In this document: one piece after another, positions 1-7,747 of the stretch
Position numbering within the stretch: the first letter of the stretch is position 1
Layout of the letters: each line of letters begins with the position of its first letter
Origin: an uncultured Clostridia bacterium
GTDB taxonomy: Bacteria > Bacillota > Clostridia > TANB77 > CAG-508
Length of the DNA: 22,631 nucleotides
Direction: 5' to 3'
Assembly: GCA_944390305.1 (NCBI GenBank)
Contig: CALXPX010000002.1
Location: forward strand, 1 to 22,631
Notes under the pieces: model-generated
Databases searched by the model: none
What the model was told of the DNA's origin: nothing
Seen by the model: the letters and a program-made list of their open reading frames with translations, nothing else
Made by a program: the position numbers and the translations under genes

Positions 1-67
1 TTTCAAATAATATGAGACATGTCTTAATTTTATAACAAAATTGGCTAAGATTACCTTGCTAAATTTA

Positions 68-96
68 TTGACAAATCTATCTTTTGAATATACAAT
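68..96 (+). promoter_or_regulatory. Promoter of the activator-yqeG operon
   Basis: A perfect -35 TTGACA at 68-73 is followed after 17 bases by TACAAT (5 of 6 to TATAAT) at 91-96. Transcription would start near 103, about 30 bases before the ATG at 133. This is a consensus sigma-A type promoter. It is the only strong promoter candidate I see before the first gene, and the second gene follows with no new promoter. Confidence 0.8.
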
Positions 97-132
97 AGAG
101 TAGAGATTTTATGTCTTAAAAGGAGAAAAATA

Positions 133-3100
133 ATGAGCAAAATTTTACACGTTGGTCTTGACGTAGGTTCTACAACAGTAAAAATTGTAGTAATTGATGA
201 AGACCTTAATATTATATATGAAAATTACCAAAGACACTTTTCAGATACAAAAAATACTGTATGTCAAGTTTTAGAAAATCTTGCTAAAGATTATGAGGAT
301 TATACATATACAATTGCATTAACAGGTTCAGGAGCAATGTCTGCTGCTAGGTTTTTAGACTTACCATTTATTCAAGAGGTTGTTGCTTGTAAAAGAGCTG
401 TAGAAAAATATATACCTAAAACTGATGTTGTAATAGAACTTGGTGGTGAAGATGCCAAAATAATATATTTTGGTAAATCTATAGAACAGAGAATGAATGG
501 CACTTGCGCTGGTGGTACAGGTGCATTTATTGACCAAATGGCTTCTTTATTAAATACTGATTCAAGTGGATTAAATGAACTTGCTAAAAAACATAAAATG
601 ATATATCCAATTGCCTCTCGCTGTGGAGTTTTTGCAAAAACCGATGTTCAACCACTTTTAAATGAAGGTGCAGACAGAGAAGATATAGCTGCTTCTATTT
701 TTCAAGCAGTAGTAAATCAAACAATAAGTGGTCTTGCATGTGGAAGACCTATTAGAGGAAATGTAGCATTTTTAGGAGGTCCTCTTAATTATTTATCTGA
801 ATTAAGACAAAGATTTATAGAAACACTTCATTTAACACCTAATCAAACTATAATTCCAGAAAATGCACATTTATTAGTTGCAAAAGGAGCAGCCCTTGAT
901 TCATTAGAAAACACTGCAATTTCTAATGAAAAATTAAAAGCAAAAATAGAAGTTTTAAAAGCATCTCATGACACCACATCGGCTCCCCTTGCACCACTTT
1001 TTGTAACTGATGAAGATTATGAAGAGTTTAAAGAAAGACATGATAAAGATAAAGTTGAAAAAGGAGATATTGAAAACTTTTCTGGAGATTGTTTTATTGG
1101 TATAGACGCTGGATCAACTACAACTAAATTAGTTGTTACAGACAAAGATGATAAACTTCTATACTCTTTATATCGTAATAATGAAGGTAATCCTTTAAAA
1201 AGTGTTATGGATATGCTTAAAGAGCTATATAAAATAATACCAAAAACAGCGAAAATAAGATATAGTGGTGTAACAGGATATGGTGAAAAATTAATACAAA
1301 CTGCACTAAACGTAGATTTAAATGAAATAGAAACTATAGCGCACTATACAGCAGCACAAAGATTCATGCCAGATGTTACAAGTATTGTAGACATTGGTGG
1401 ACAAGATATGAAATATATAAAAATAAAAGATGGTACAATTAACAATATTATGCTTAATGAGGCATGTTCATCAGGTTGCGGATCTTTTATTGAAACATTT
1501 GCCAAAAGCTTAAATTTATCAATAGAAGAGTTTGTCAAGGCTGCCTTAGAATCAAGAAATCCTGTTGATTTAGGTTCAAGATGTACAGTTTTTATGAATT
1601 CTAAAATAAAACAAGCTCAAAAAGAAGGTGCTGCAGTAGGAGATATTTCAGCTGGCCTTTCTTATTCAGTAATAAAAAATGCTATTCAAAAAGTCATGAA
1701 AGTAAGAGATGTAAATACTCTTGGCAAACATATCGTTGTTCAAGGTGGTACTTTTTATAATGATGCTGTACTTCGTGCTTTTGAACTTATAGTTGGAAAA
1801 AATGTAATAAGGCCAGATATTGCAGGTTTAATGGGAGCTTATGGTGTTGCAATTTTAGCTAGAAAACAATATGAATCAAATTTGGACATGGAATATTGCT
1901 CTAAAATATCTAAAGAAGAAGAGCTAAATAACTTAAAAATAGAAACATCACACATAAGATGTAATGGATGTGAAAATCATTGCCTTCTTACAATAAATAA
2001 ATTTAGCAATGGTCAAAAACATATATCTGGAAATAGATGCGAAAAAGGTGAAGGAATTGTAACTGGTAAAAAAGAAATTCCAAATTTATATAAATACAAA
2101 TTTGAAAGATTATTTGGATATACTCCACTAGAAGAAAAAGAAGCACCTCGTGGTACAATAGGAATACCAAGAGTATTAAATATGTATGAAGATTATCCTT
2201 TCTGGTTTACATTCTTTACTAAATTAGGATTTAGAGTAATACTTTCAGAAAAAAGTAATAGAAAGACATATGAGAAGGGAATGGAATCTATGCCATCAGA
2301 ATCAGTTTGCTATCCTGCAAAACTATCTCATGGTCATATAATAAGCTTAATTAATAAAGGAATAAAAACAATATTTTATCCTTGCATCCCTTATTCTAGA
2401 AAAGAATATAAAAAAGCAGATAATCACTACAATTGTCCAATAGTAATTTCTTATTCAGAAGTACTAAAAAATAATATTCCTGAAATAAAGGAAAATGGAA
2501 TAAAATTTTTAAATCCATTTTTACCTTTTGAATCAAAGAAATTAGTAGAGACTATATTGTCTCTTCCTGAATTTGAAGAATATAATTTTACTAAAAAAGA
2601 ATTATTAAATGCTGCTAAAGAAGCCGAAAAAGAATATCAAGCATTTAAAGAAGATGTTCATAAAAAAGGGGTAGAAGCATTAGATTATATGGATAAAAAC
2701 AATGTCCATGGTATAGTTCTTTCTGGAAGACCTTATCATGTTGATCCAGAAATAAATCATGGTATTGATACCTTAATTACAAGTTTAGGCCTTTGTGTTC
2801 TATCTGAAGATAGTATTTCAAATCAAACAGAAGTAAAAAGACCTATAAGAGTTGTTGATCAATGGGTATATCATGCAAGGTTATATGCTGCTGCAGACTT
2901 TGTAGGAAAACATGACAATTTAGAGTTGGTTCAACTAAACTCATTTGGTTGTGGTGTAGATGCTGTAACAACTGATCAAGTAGAAGAAATCTTATCAAGC
3001 TATGATAAGATGTATACTCTAATAAAAATAGATGAGGTAAACAATTTAGGTGCAGTAAGAATTCGTATACGTTCTCTTTTAGCTAGTATGAACAAACGTA

Positions 3101-4449
3101 TAGAAAGAAAAAAATCTGAAAATAATAATGGAAATTATGAAATTAATAAAAAAATCTTTACCAAAGATATGCGTAAAGATTATACAATATTAATTCCTCA
3201 AATGGCACCAATTCACTTTGAATTAATAGAATCTGCAGTAAAATCATGTGGATACAACGTACATTTGTTAAGAGAATGTACACCTCATACAGTTGAAGTT
3301 GGTTTGAAATATGTAAATAATGATGCATGTTATCCATCAATCCTTACAACTGGTCAAATGATAGAAGCATTAGAATCTGGTGAATATGACTTAGATAGAA
3401 CAGCCTTAATCATGTCTCAAACAGGCGGAGGTTGTAGAGCTACAAACTACATAGGATTTATTAGAAAAGCTTTAAAAGATGCAGGTTTTCCTAATGTTCC
3501 AGTTATATCATTTAATGTTGTTGGAATGGAAAAAATGCCAGGATTTAAAATTACACCAAAATTAGTTGAAAATTTAATTAAATGTGTTATATACGGTGAT
3601 TTACTTCAAAAAATGCTAACTAAAAATAGAGCATATGAAGTAAATAAAGGAGAAACAAAAGCTTTATTTGATAAGTGGTTAGAAAAATGTAAGTCTTTAG
3701 TTGCAAGTTCTACTATGAAAGAATTTAAACAAAATATTTATGAAATGGTAGAAGATTTTGAAAAAATCAAATTAGATACTTCTGTAAAAAAACCAAAAGT
3801 AGGAATTGTTGGTGAAGTATTAATAAAATATCAACCTTTTGGTAATAACTTTGTAGCAGATAAATTAGAAGCTGAAGGTGCAGAAGTAATTCTTCCAGAT
3901 TTCATGGGATTTATCAAATTTATAGCTACACATAAAATAACATTTAATGAACTTATAAAAATAGATGCTGCTAAAGCTAAAATATTTAAACTGGCAATAA
4001 AACTTATAGATATATTAGAAAAAGATGAAAGAATAGCGCTTGCTAATTCTAAAAAGGGTTATCTACAACCATGTGATATATTTAAATTAGAAGAAAATGT
4101 AAAAGATATCCTTTCTATAGGAAATCAAACTGGAGAAGGATGGTTCTTAACTGCTGAAATGGTAGAATATATAGAACATGATATTCCTAACATTGTTTGT
4201 GTTCAACCATTTGCTTGTCTTCCAAATCATGTAGTTGGCAAAGGAGTTATAAAAACTATAAGAGATACATATCCAGAAGCAAATATTTCTGCCATAGATT
4301 ATGACCCAGGTGCGAGTGAAGCTAATCAAACTAATAGAATAAAATTACTAATGGCAGTTGCTAAAGATAATTTAAAATTAAAAGAAAATGAAATTCTTTC
4401 AGTTCAAAAAGAAAATCTATCGGCGGATAAGAAAAAAACTAATGTTTAA
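133..4449 (+). CDS. Large acyl-CoA dehydratase activator-type ATPase (tandem BadF/BadG/BcrA/BcrD domains plus DUF2229)
   Basis: This 1438-residue protein belongs to the large fused homologues of HgdC, the ATPase that passes electrons to 2-hydroxyacyl-CoA dehydratases. Two actin-like ATPase halves are visible. The first has GLDVGSTT near residue 8, ELGGEDAK, and NGTC at C125 with SRC at C164. The second has GIDAGSTTTK near 325, DIGGQDMK, and C445 with C484. In HgdC of Acidaminococcus the cluster-binding cysteines are C127 and C166, also 39 apart, so both halves look able to bind a shared [4Fe-4S] cluster. A four-cysteine segment (CNGCENHC, then C) follows near 613-640. Next come a DUF2229 region starting at TIGIPRVLN and a C-terminal HgdB-like region with NNDACYPS and TGGGCRATNY. 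An AGGAGA site lies 6 bases before the ATG. The substrate is unknown and no dehydratase subunit genes are in the window. A role in another ATP-driven redox reaction is possible. Confidence 0.88.
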   Translation: MSKILHVGLDVGSTTVKIVVIDEDLNIIYENYQRHFSDTKNTVCQVLENLAKDYEDYTYTIALTGSGAMSAARFLDLPFIQEVVACKRAVEKYIPKTDVVIELGGEDAKIIYFGKSIEQRMNGTCAGGTGAFIDQMASLLNTDSSGLNELAKKHKMIYPIASRCGVFAKTDVQPLLNEGADREDIAASIFQAVVNQTISGLACGRPIRGNVAFLGGPLNYLSELRQRFIETLHLTPNQTIIPENAHLLVAKGAALDSLENTAISNEKLKAKIEVLKASHDTTSAPLAPLFVTDEDYEEFKERHDKDKVEKGDIENFSGDCFIGIDAGSTTTKLVVTDKDDKLLYSLYRNNEGNPLKSVMDMLKELYKIIPKTAKIRYSGVTGYGEKLIQTALNVDLNEIETIAHYTAAQRFMPDVTSIVDIGGQDMKYIKIKDGTINNIMLNEACSSGCGSFIETFAKSLNLSIEEFVKAALESRNPVDLGSRCTVFMNSKIKQAQKEGAAVGDISAGLSYSVIKNAIQKVMKVRDVNTLGKHIVVQGGTFYNDAVLRAFELIVGKNVIRPDIAGLMGAYGVAILARKQYESNLDMEYCSKISKEEELNNLKIETSHIRCNGCENHCLLTINKFSNGQKHISGNRCEKGEGIVTGKKEIPNLYKYKFERLFGYTPLEEKEAPRGTIGIPRVLNMYEDYPFWFTFFTKLGFRVILSEKSNRKTYEKGMESMPSESVCYPAKLSHGHIISLINKGIKTIFYPCIPYSRKEYKKADNHYNCPIVISYSEVLKNNIPEIKENGIKFLNPFLPFESKKLVETILSLPEFEEYNFTKKELLNAAKEAEKEYQAFKEDVHKKGVEALDYMDKNNVHGIVLSGRPYHVDPEINHGIDTLITSLGLCVLSEDSISNQTEVKRPIRVVDQWVYHARLYAAADFVGKHDNLELVQLNSFGCGVDAVTTDQVEEILSSYDKMYTLIKIDEVNNLGAVRIRIRSLLASMNKRIERKKSENNNGNYEINKKIFTKDMRKDYTILIPQMAPIHFELIESAVKSCGYNVHLLRECTPHTVEVGLKYVNNDACYPSILTTGQMIEALESGEYDLDRTALIMSQTGGGCRATNYIGFIRKALKDAGFPNVPVISFNVVGMEKMPGFKITPKLVENLIKCVIYGDLLQKMLTKNRAYEVNKGETKALFDKWLEKCKSLVASSTMKEFKQNIYEMVEDFEKIKLDTSVKKPKVGIVGEVLIKYQPFGNNFVADKLEAEGAEVILPDFMGFIKFIATHKITFNELIKIDAAKAKIFKLAIKLIDILEKDERIALANSKKGYLQPCDIFKLEENVKDILSIGNQTGEGWFLTAEMVEYIEHDIPNIVCVQPFACLPNHVVGKGVIKTIRDTYPEANISAIDYDPGASEANQTNRIKLLMAVAKDNLKLKENEILSVQKENLSADKKKTNV

Positions 4450-4460
4450 AAGGAGTTCTT

Positions 4461-4940
4461 ATGGGAAATTTAATGCCTAAAGAAAGTTATAGTAATATAT
4501 CTGACATAAGCTTAGATTATTTAATAAATGATATAAAAATTAAAGGACTAATTTTTGATTTTGATGGCACTTTACTAAGAAATAAAACCGTTTCTATAGA
4601 TACATTAAATTTCCTAAAAAAAGCTCATTTAAAAGGTCTAAAATTATCAATATTAAGTAATAACCCATATGTTAGCAAGACCATACTAAAAACATTAAAA
4701 ATTACAACAACCAAAAAATTCGCATGTAAGCCATTAAAAAAACCATTTTTAGATATGGCTAAAAAAATGAATCTTAATCCAGAAGAAATTGCAGTTATAG
4801 GCAATAATAGGATTTCAGACATATGGGGAGCTAATCGTGCTAATATGTACTCTATATATATTCAAAATTTAAATGGATATATGTTTAAAAGAAAAGTTGA
4901 AGATAAATTAAAGGATTTAGGCATTAAACATATAAAATAA
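4461..4940 (+). CDS. yqeG: YqeG-type HAD superfamily (IIIA) phosphatase
   Basis: A 159-residue haloacid-dehalogenase family protein. Motif I is DFDGTL with the catalytic pair D33 and D35. Motif II is S66-N67 in LSNNP. K90 in ACKPLKKP is the motif III lysine. The last motif is GNNRISDIWGANRA (114-127), close to the YqeG pattern GDxxxTDxxGGNR. The first acidic position of that motif is Asn115, while D120 is kept. YqeG proteins are cytoplasmic, putative phosphatases of uncertain substrate. The gene starts 11 bases after the upstream stop with AGGAG just ahead, so it is cotranscribed with the activator. It ends at the terminator hairpin. The family call is good; the substrate is not known. Confidence 0.85.
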   Translation: MGNLMPKESYSNISDISLDYLINDIKIKGLIFDFDGTLLRNKTVSIDTLNFLKKAHLKGLKLSILSNNPYVSKTILKTLKITTTKKFACKPLKKPFLDMAKKMNLNPEEIAVIGNNRISDIWGANRANMYSIYIQNLNGYMFKRKVEDKLKDLGIKHIK

Positions 4941-4966
4941 GAAAGGCAAAAGCCTTTCTATTTTTT
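4940..4966. terminator. Intrinsic terminator between convergent genes
   Basis: AGAAAGGC, loop AAAA, GCCTTTCT forms a perfect 8-pair stem (4940-4947 with 4952-4959). TTTTTT follows at 4961-4966 on the + strand, directly after the yqeG-type stop codon. On the minus strand the same hairpin is followed by TTATTTTA, so it may also end the converging DUF4190-like transcript. Confidence 0.9.
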
Positions 4967-4985
4967 ATATATTTAATTAATAAAA

Positions 4986-5639
4986 CTAAATATTGAGATT
5001 TTGTAAAACCTTATTAAAGTTCTCTTCAAAATCATATATATAATTTTGTTCTAATTGATTTTGATATTTGTTATCGTAATCATAGTCGTTATAGTAATCA
5101 TCATCATAATAATCATAATAATCATAATAATTTTCAGCCGCATCTTGTGCTCTTTCAAGTATACCATTATTACCAATAGTTAAAAATATAATAAATGATA
5201 TAAATACTATTATTGATACAATTATGTTTATAACTAATCCTATTATTCCTAATACTAAACCAGCAACTGACATTCCATTACTTCGATTTGTTTCTTTAGC
5301 TTTTTTATTAGCTTTTACAGAAATTACAATAGCAATTATTCCTAATATTAGTCCAACAACAGGAATAGCACAGAAAATAAATGTGCATATTCCTAAGATT
5401 AAAGCTGCCACAAACTTTCCATTTCCTTCATTATTTGACACATTATTAGCATTGTAATTTTGGTTATTATAATTTGGCTCACTATACTTAGGAGTATTGT
5501 AACCTTGATTATTAATATTTTGACTGTTAAAGTTTTGATTATTACCTCTTACATTGCCATCATTTTGGTTGTTAATATTTTGTCCATTAACATTTAGATT
5601 TTCATTATTTTGTTTATTCATTTCTCCATTATTATCCAT
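4986..5639 (-). CDS. DUF4190-like membrane protein with Asn-rich N-terminus and Tyr/Asp-rich tail
   Basis: A 217-residue protein in three parts. Residues 1-72 are almost all Asn, Gln, Gly and Tyr (repeated NNQN-like units). Residues 74-155 hold two hydrophobic hairpin segments: GKFVAALILGICTF followed by VGLILGIIAIVIS, then MSVAGLVLGIIGLVINII. A basic loop KANKKAKETNRS joins them, as in DUF4190 proteins. Residues 171-190 are nearly pure Tyr/Asp. There is no signal peptide, so both ends may be cytoplasmic. AGGAGG lies a few bases before the ATG. Just after the last membrane segment (156-170) it carries NNGILERAQDAAENY, which resembles the sequence after the pilin-like helix of the GLUG protein at 7748-9589. 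Function is unknown. Confidence 0.75.
   Translation of the reverse strand: MDNNGEMNKQNNENLNVNGQNINNQNDGNVRGNNQNFNSQNINNQGYNTPKYSEPNYNNQNYNANNVSNNEGNGKFVAALILGICTFIFCAIPVVGLILGIIAIVISVKANKKAKETNRSNGMSVAGLVLGIIGLVINIIVSIIVFISFIIFLTIGNNGILERAQDAAENYYDYYDYYDDDYYNDYDYDNKYQNQLEQNYIYDFEENFNKVLQNLNI
5095..5131. repeat. Short triplet-like repeat encoding the Tyr/Asp tail
   Basis: Units of ATCATAATA and related triplets repeat here inside the DUF4190-like gene. Read on the minus strand they encode alternating Tyr and Asp. Such low-complexity DNA can change length by replication slippage, so the tail length may vary between strains. Confidence 0.6.
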
Positions 5640-5663
5640 ATAAACCTCCTCTTTATTATTTAT

Positions 5664-5692
5664 AAAATAACATTTTTCTACATTTTTGTAAA
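5664..5692 (-). promoter_or_regulatory. Weak candidate promoter for the DUF4190-like gene
   Basis: On the minus strand TTTACA (5687-5692, 5 of 6 to consensus) and TATTTT (5664-5669, 4 of 6) are 17 bases apart. They sit in the 56-base gap after the 552-residue gene. No terminator is visible in this gap, so cotranscription with the upstream gene is equally possible. Confidence 0.35.
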
Positions 5693-5695
5693 TGG

Positions 5696-7354
5696 TTATC
5701 TAGATTTTTTTTTGTCTATGTTATTCAGCTCTGTTATTTTCCCTGTTCTTAAGTCTATTTTTCTAAAAGGTTCTGCAATGCCTGCTGGCATGTCTTTTTT
5801 TGGATTGTGCATCCACAATATATGACTAATATATTTAGAATTATTAGCATTTGGACCCAATACAGCCACTCTTTGTGCTAGTTTTAATTTTTGTTCTTTT
5901 GTTATTGGAAAAAGAATATTTGTAGGTAACCATTCACTATTATTATTCATATAAGAATCACTAAAAAAATCTTTAGATCCTCTATATACAGGCATATTAC
6001 TTTCGCCAGTAACGCTCTTTACAATGTCTTTTAATTTATCTTTATGATAATGTAATACAATAGGTGCATTATATCCTTTTAAATCAATTCCAATCAATGC
6101 TTTCGAATTAGAATTACTTGGAATGTATCCTGCATTAGTGTAATTAGAACCATTTAATAAATATGTTACAACATTTTCTATCATCATATCTTTTTGATCA
6201 TATAAAAGTTGTGAAAAATTATTTAATGATATTATATTTCTTACAGCATAATCTAATTTCTTTTCTCCAAACTCTCTTATATCATTTTCTGAAAATAGTT
6301 CTTTTAGGTCAATATCAACAGACGCAAATCTATTATCATCCAAAGTAGTAACATCTTTCATATCTTCTTTTCTCTTTAGCTTATATTCTGTCAAATTATT
6401 AGCTAATATAGTGTATTCTGCTAAACTAGATCTAATTGTAAGTTCACCAAAATCTACCTCTTCATCATTTAAAAATTTATCTAAGGAATTAGTTTTTCTT
6501 AAAAGATATACAGCTTCATTGACTCTTTCAACTTCTTTAGTAAGTCTATTTGTCCAAAAAGCATTTAAGGCTAAAAGATCAGATACTGGAAGGGATGATA
6601 AATATTTCTCATCTGATATACTCTTAAAAGCATCTTCTCCTTCTTCTATTCCTAAAATGGAAGATAAAGCCACTTTTGCAAGCATATTATTATATTGTTT
6701 AGCATATACGTCAAAACATCCTAAATAATGCAATAATTGTGTTTTTAATAATATTCCTTTGCTTAATCCATCTACCATTACAGATTTATATTTTTTATAT
6801 AAATTTGATAAAAATATTTTTTGGTCTTCTTTGAACTTATTCTCCTCGTATACAGAAAAATTTCCTTTTTCTAATTTAGACATTTCATTTTGTATACTAT
6901 CTAATTCAAATTTTATTTTTTTGTTTGATGGATTTTTTAAATATTCTTCTTTTAGTCTTTTTAGTTTGTATTTATAATAAATATCATAATATTCTTTTAA
7001 TATTGCCTTAGTATCATTCTCTTTATTTCCTACAAATTCAATTGGTGAATTATCAGTATATAGTTTTTCTTTTATCGCTTTATTTAAAATTAAATCTAAA
7101 TCTTTTGATTTTAATAAATTTTCTAATGACATAAATCTAAAAAAATCTATTTGGTCTACATCTTGTGAATTTTCAATTACACTAAACAAAGAATTATAAA
7201 AAAGCTGAACAGCTTTGTCATTACTTGATTCTCCTGTTAATTCTTTTATTCTCAGAATATTTGATTTAAATCTTCTTAAATTATGATTAAAATTATCTAA
7301 ATCCCTTTCCGTAAAACTAGTTGCTCTTTTTATAACTTTATATTTAAAATCCAT
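5696..7354 (-). CDS. Unrecognised 552-residue soluble protein
   Basis: I do not recognise a family. The protein has no signal peptide and no clear membrane segment. It is rich in Lys, Asn, Asp and Leu. Residues about 1-200 look helical and charged, with coiled-coil-like stretches around YYKYKLKRLKEEYLKN. The C-terminal third (about 400-540) looks more globular, with YIPSNSNSKALIGIDLKGYN, LHYHKDKLKDIVKSVTGE, MPVYRGSKDFF and HILWMHNPKKDMPAGIAEPFRKIDL. The start has AGAGGA 4 bases upstream of the ATG. Codon use matches the surrounding AT-rich genes, and the length and clean frame argue for a real gene. It lies just after the tRNA-Ser terminator and 56 bases before the DUF4190-like gene, with which it may be cotranscribed. 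No function can be assigned. Confidence 0.8.
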   Translation of the reverse strand: MDFKYKVIKRATSFTERDLDNFNHNLRRFKSNILRIKELTGESSNDKAVQLFYNSLFSVIENSQDVDQIDFFRFMSLENLLKSKDLDLILNKAIKEKLYTDNSPIEFVGNKENDTKAILKEYYDIYYKYKLKRLKEEYLKNPSNKKIKFELDSIQNEMSKLEKGNFSVYEENKFKEDQKIFLSNLYKKYKSVMVDGLSKGILLKTQLLHYLGCFDVYAKQYNNMLAKVALSSILGIEEGEDAFKSISDEKYLSSLPVSDLLALNAFWTNRLTKEVERVNEAVYLLRKTNSLDKFLNDEEVDFGELTIRSSLAEYTILANNLTEYKLKRKEDMKDVTTLDDNRFASVDIDLKELFSENDIREFGEKKLDYAVRNIISLNNFSQLLYDQKDMMIENVVTYLLNGSNYTNAGYIPSNSNSKALIGIDLKGYNAPIVLHYHKDKLKDIVKSVTGESNMPVYRGSKDFFSDSYMNNNSEWLPTNILFPITKEQKLKLAQRVAVLGPNANNSKYISHILWMHNPKKDMPAGIAEPFRKIDLRTGKITELNNIDKKKSR

Positions 7355-7399
7355 GGTATCCTCTTTTTTTATTAGATTTTACAAAAAAAATATTATTTT

Positions 7400-7430
7400 A
7401 AAAAATGCTTAAGTAACATATTACTTAAGC
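7400..7430 (-). terminator. Terminator of the tRNA-Ser pair
   Basis: GCTTAAGTAA and TTACTTAAGC form a perfect 10-pair stem (7407-7416 with 7421-7430) around a 4-base loop. On the minus strand six Ts follow after one base (7405-7400). It lies 16 bases past the CCA end of tRNA-Ser(GCT), as expected for the end of the tRNA transcript. Confidence 0.88.
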
Positions 7431-7445
7431 TTCTTCTATTAGTAT

Positions 7446-7537
7446 TGGCGGAGATGAGAGGATTTGAACCTCCGCGGCCCTAAACGAACCCTAGCAGTTT
7501 AGCAAACTGCCCCCTTCAACCACTTGGGTACATCTCC
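7446..7537 (-). tRNA. tRNA-Ser (anticodon GCT)
   Basis: On the minus strand the 5' arm GGAGATG pairs with CATCTCC, followed by discriminator G and an encoded CCA. The anticodon stem GCAGT/ACTGC encloses the loop TTGCTAA, giving anticodon GCT (reads AGC/AGU). A long variable arm and the T-arm GGTTCAAATCC are present. The total of 92 bases fits a class II serine tRNA. Confidence 0.96.
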
Positions 7538-7558
7538 ATAATTTTTTATATAAAAAAA

Positions 7559-7650
<92 letters not shown>

Positions 7651-7652
7651 AT

Positions 7653-7681
7653 AATACTGTTACTATTTCTGTAACAGTATT
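7653..7681. repeat. Perfect 11-base inverted repeat at the tRNA-Ser start region
   Basis: AATACTGTTAC and GTAACAGTATT are exact reverse complements (7653-7663 and 7671-7681) around a 7-base centre. The element sits between the -10 box and the tRNA 5' end and overlaps the predicted transcription start. It lacks a T-run, so it is a poor terminator for the upstream GLUG gene. It could be an operator or a leader hairpin. Confidence 0.7.
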
Positions 7682-7682
7682 T

Positions 7683-7712
7683 ATAATAACATATTTTTTA
7701 GCTATATGTCAA
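7683..7712 (-). promoter_or_regulatory. Promoter of the tRNA-Ser pair
   Basis: On the minus strand a perfect -35 TTGACA (7707-7712) and TATTAT (7683-7688, 5 of 6) are separated by 18 bases. The expected start is near 7675, about 25 bases before the mature 5' end of tRNA-Ser(TGA). No gene other than the tRNAs follows directly. Confidence 0.75.
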
Positions 7713-7747
7713 TATAATTTTAAATTTTAATATAAATTTTATGATTA

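Noticed and set aside
15..24. Palindrome AGACATGTCT upstream of the first promoter
   Set aside because: Ten bases, single occurrence, 44 bases before the -35 box; too little to support an operator.
5900..6010. YRG in the 552-residue protein as a sign of an ADP-ribosyltransferase
   Set aside because: The three-residue match is not backed by the other conserved motifs (STS, ExE) in the expected order, so no such domain can be claimed.
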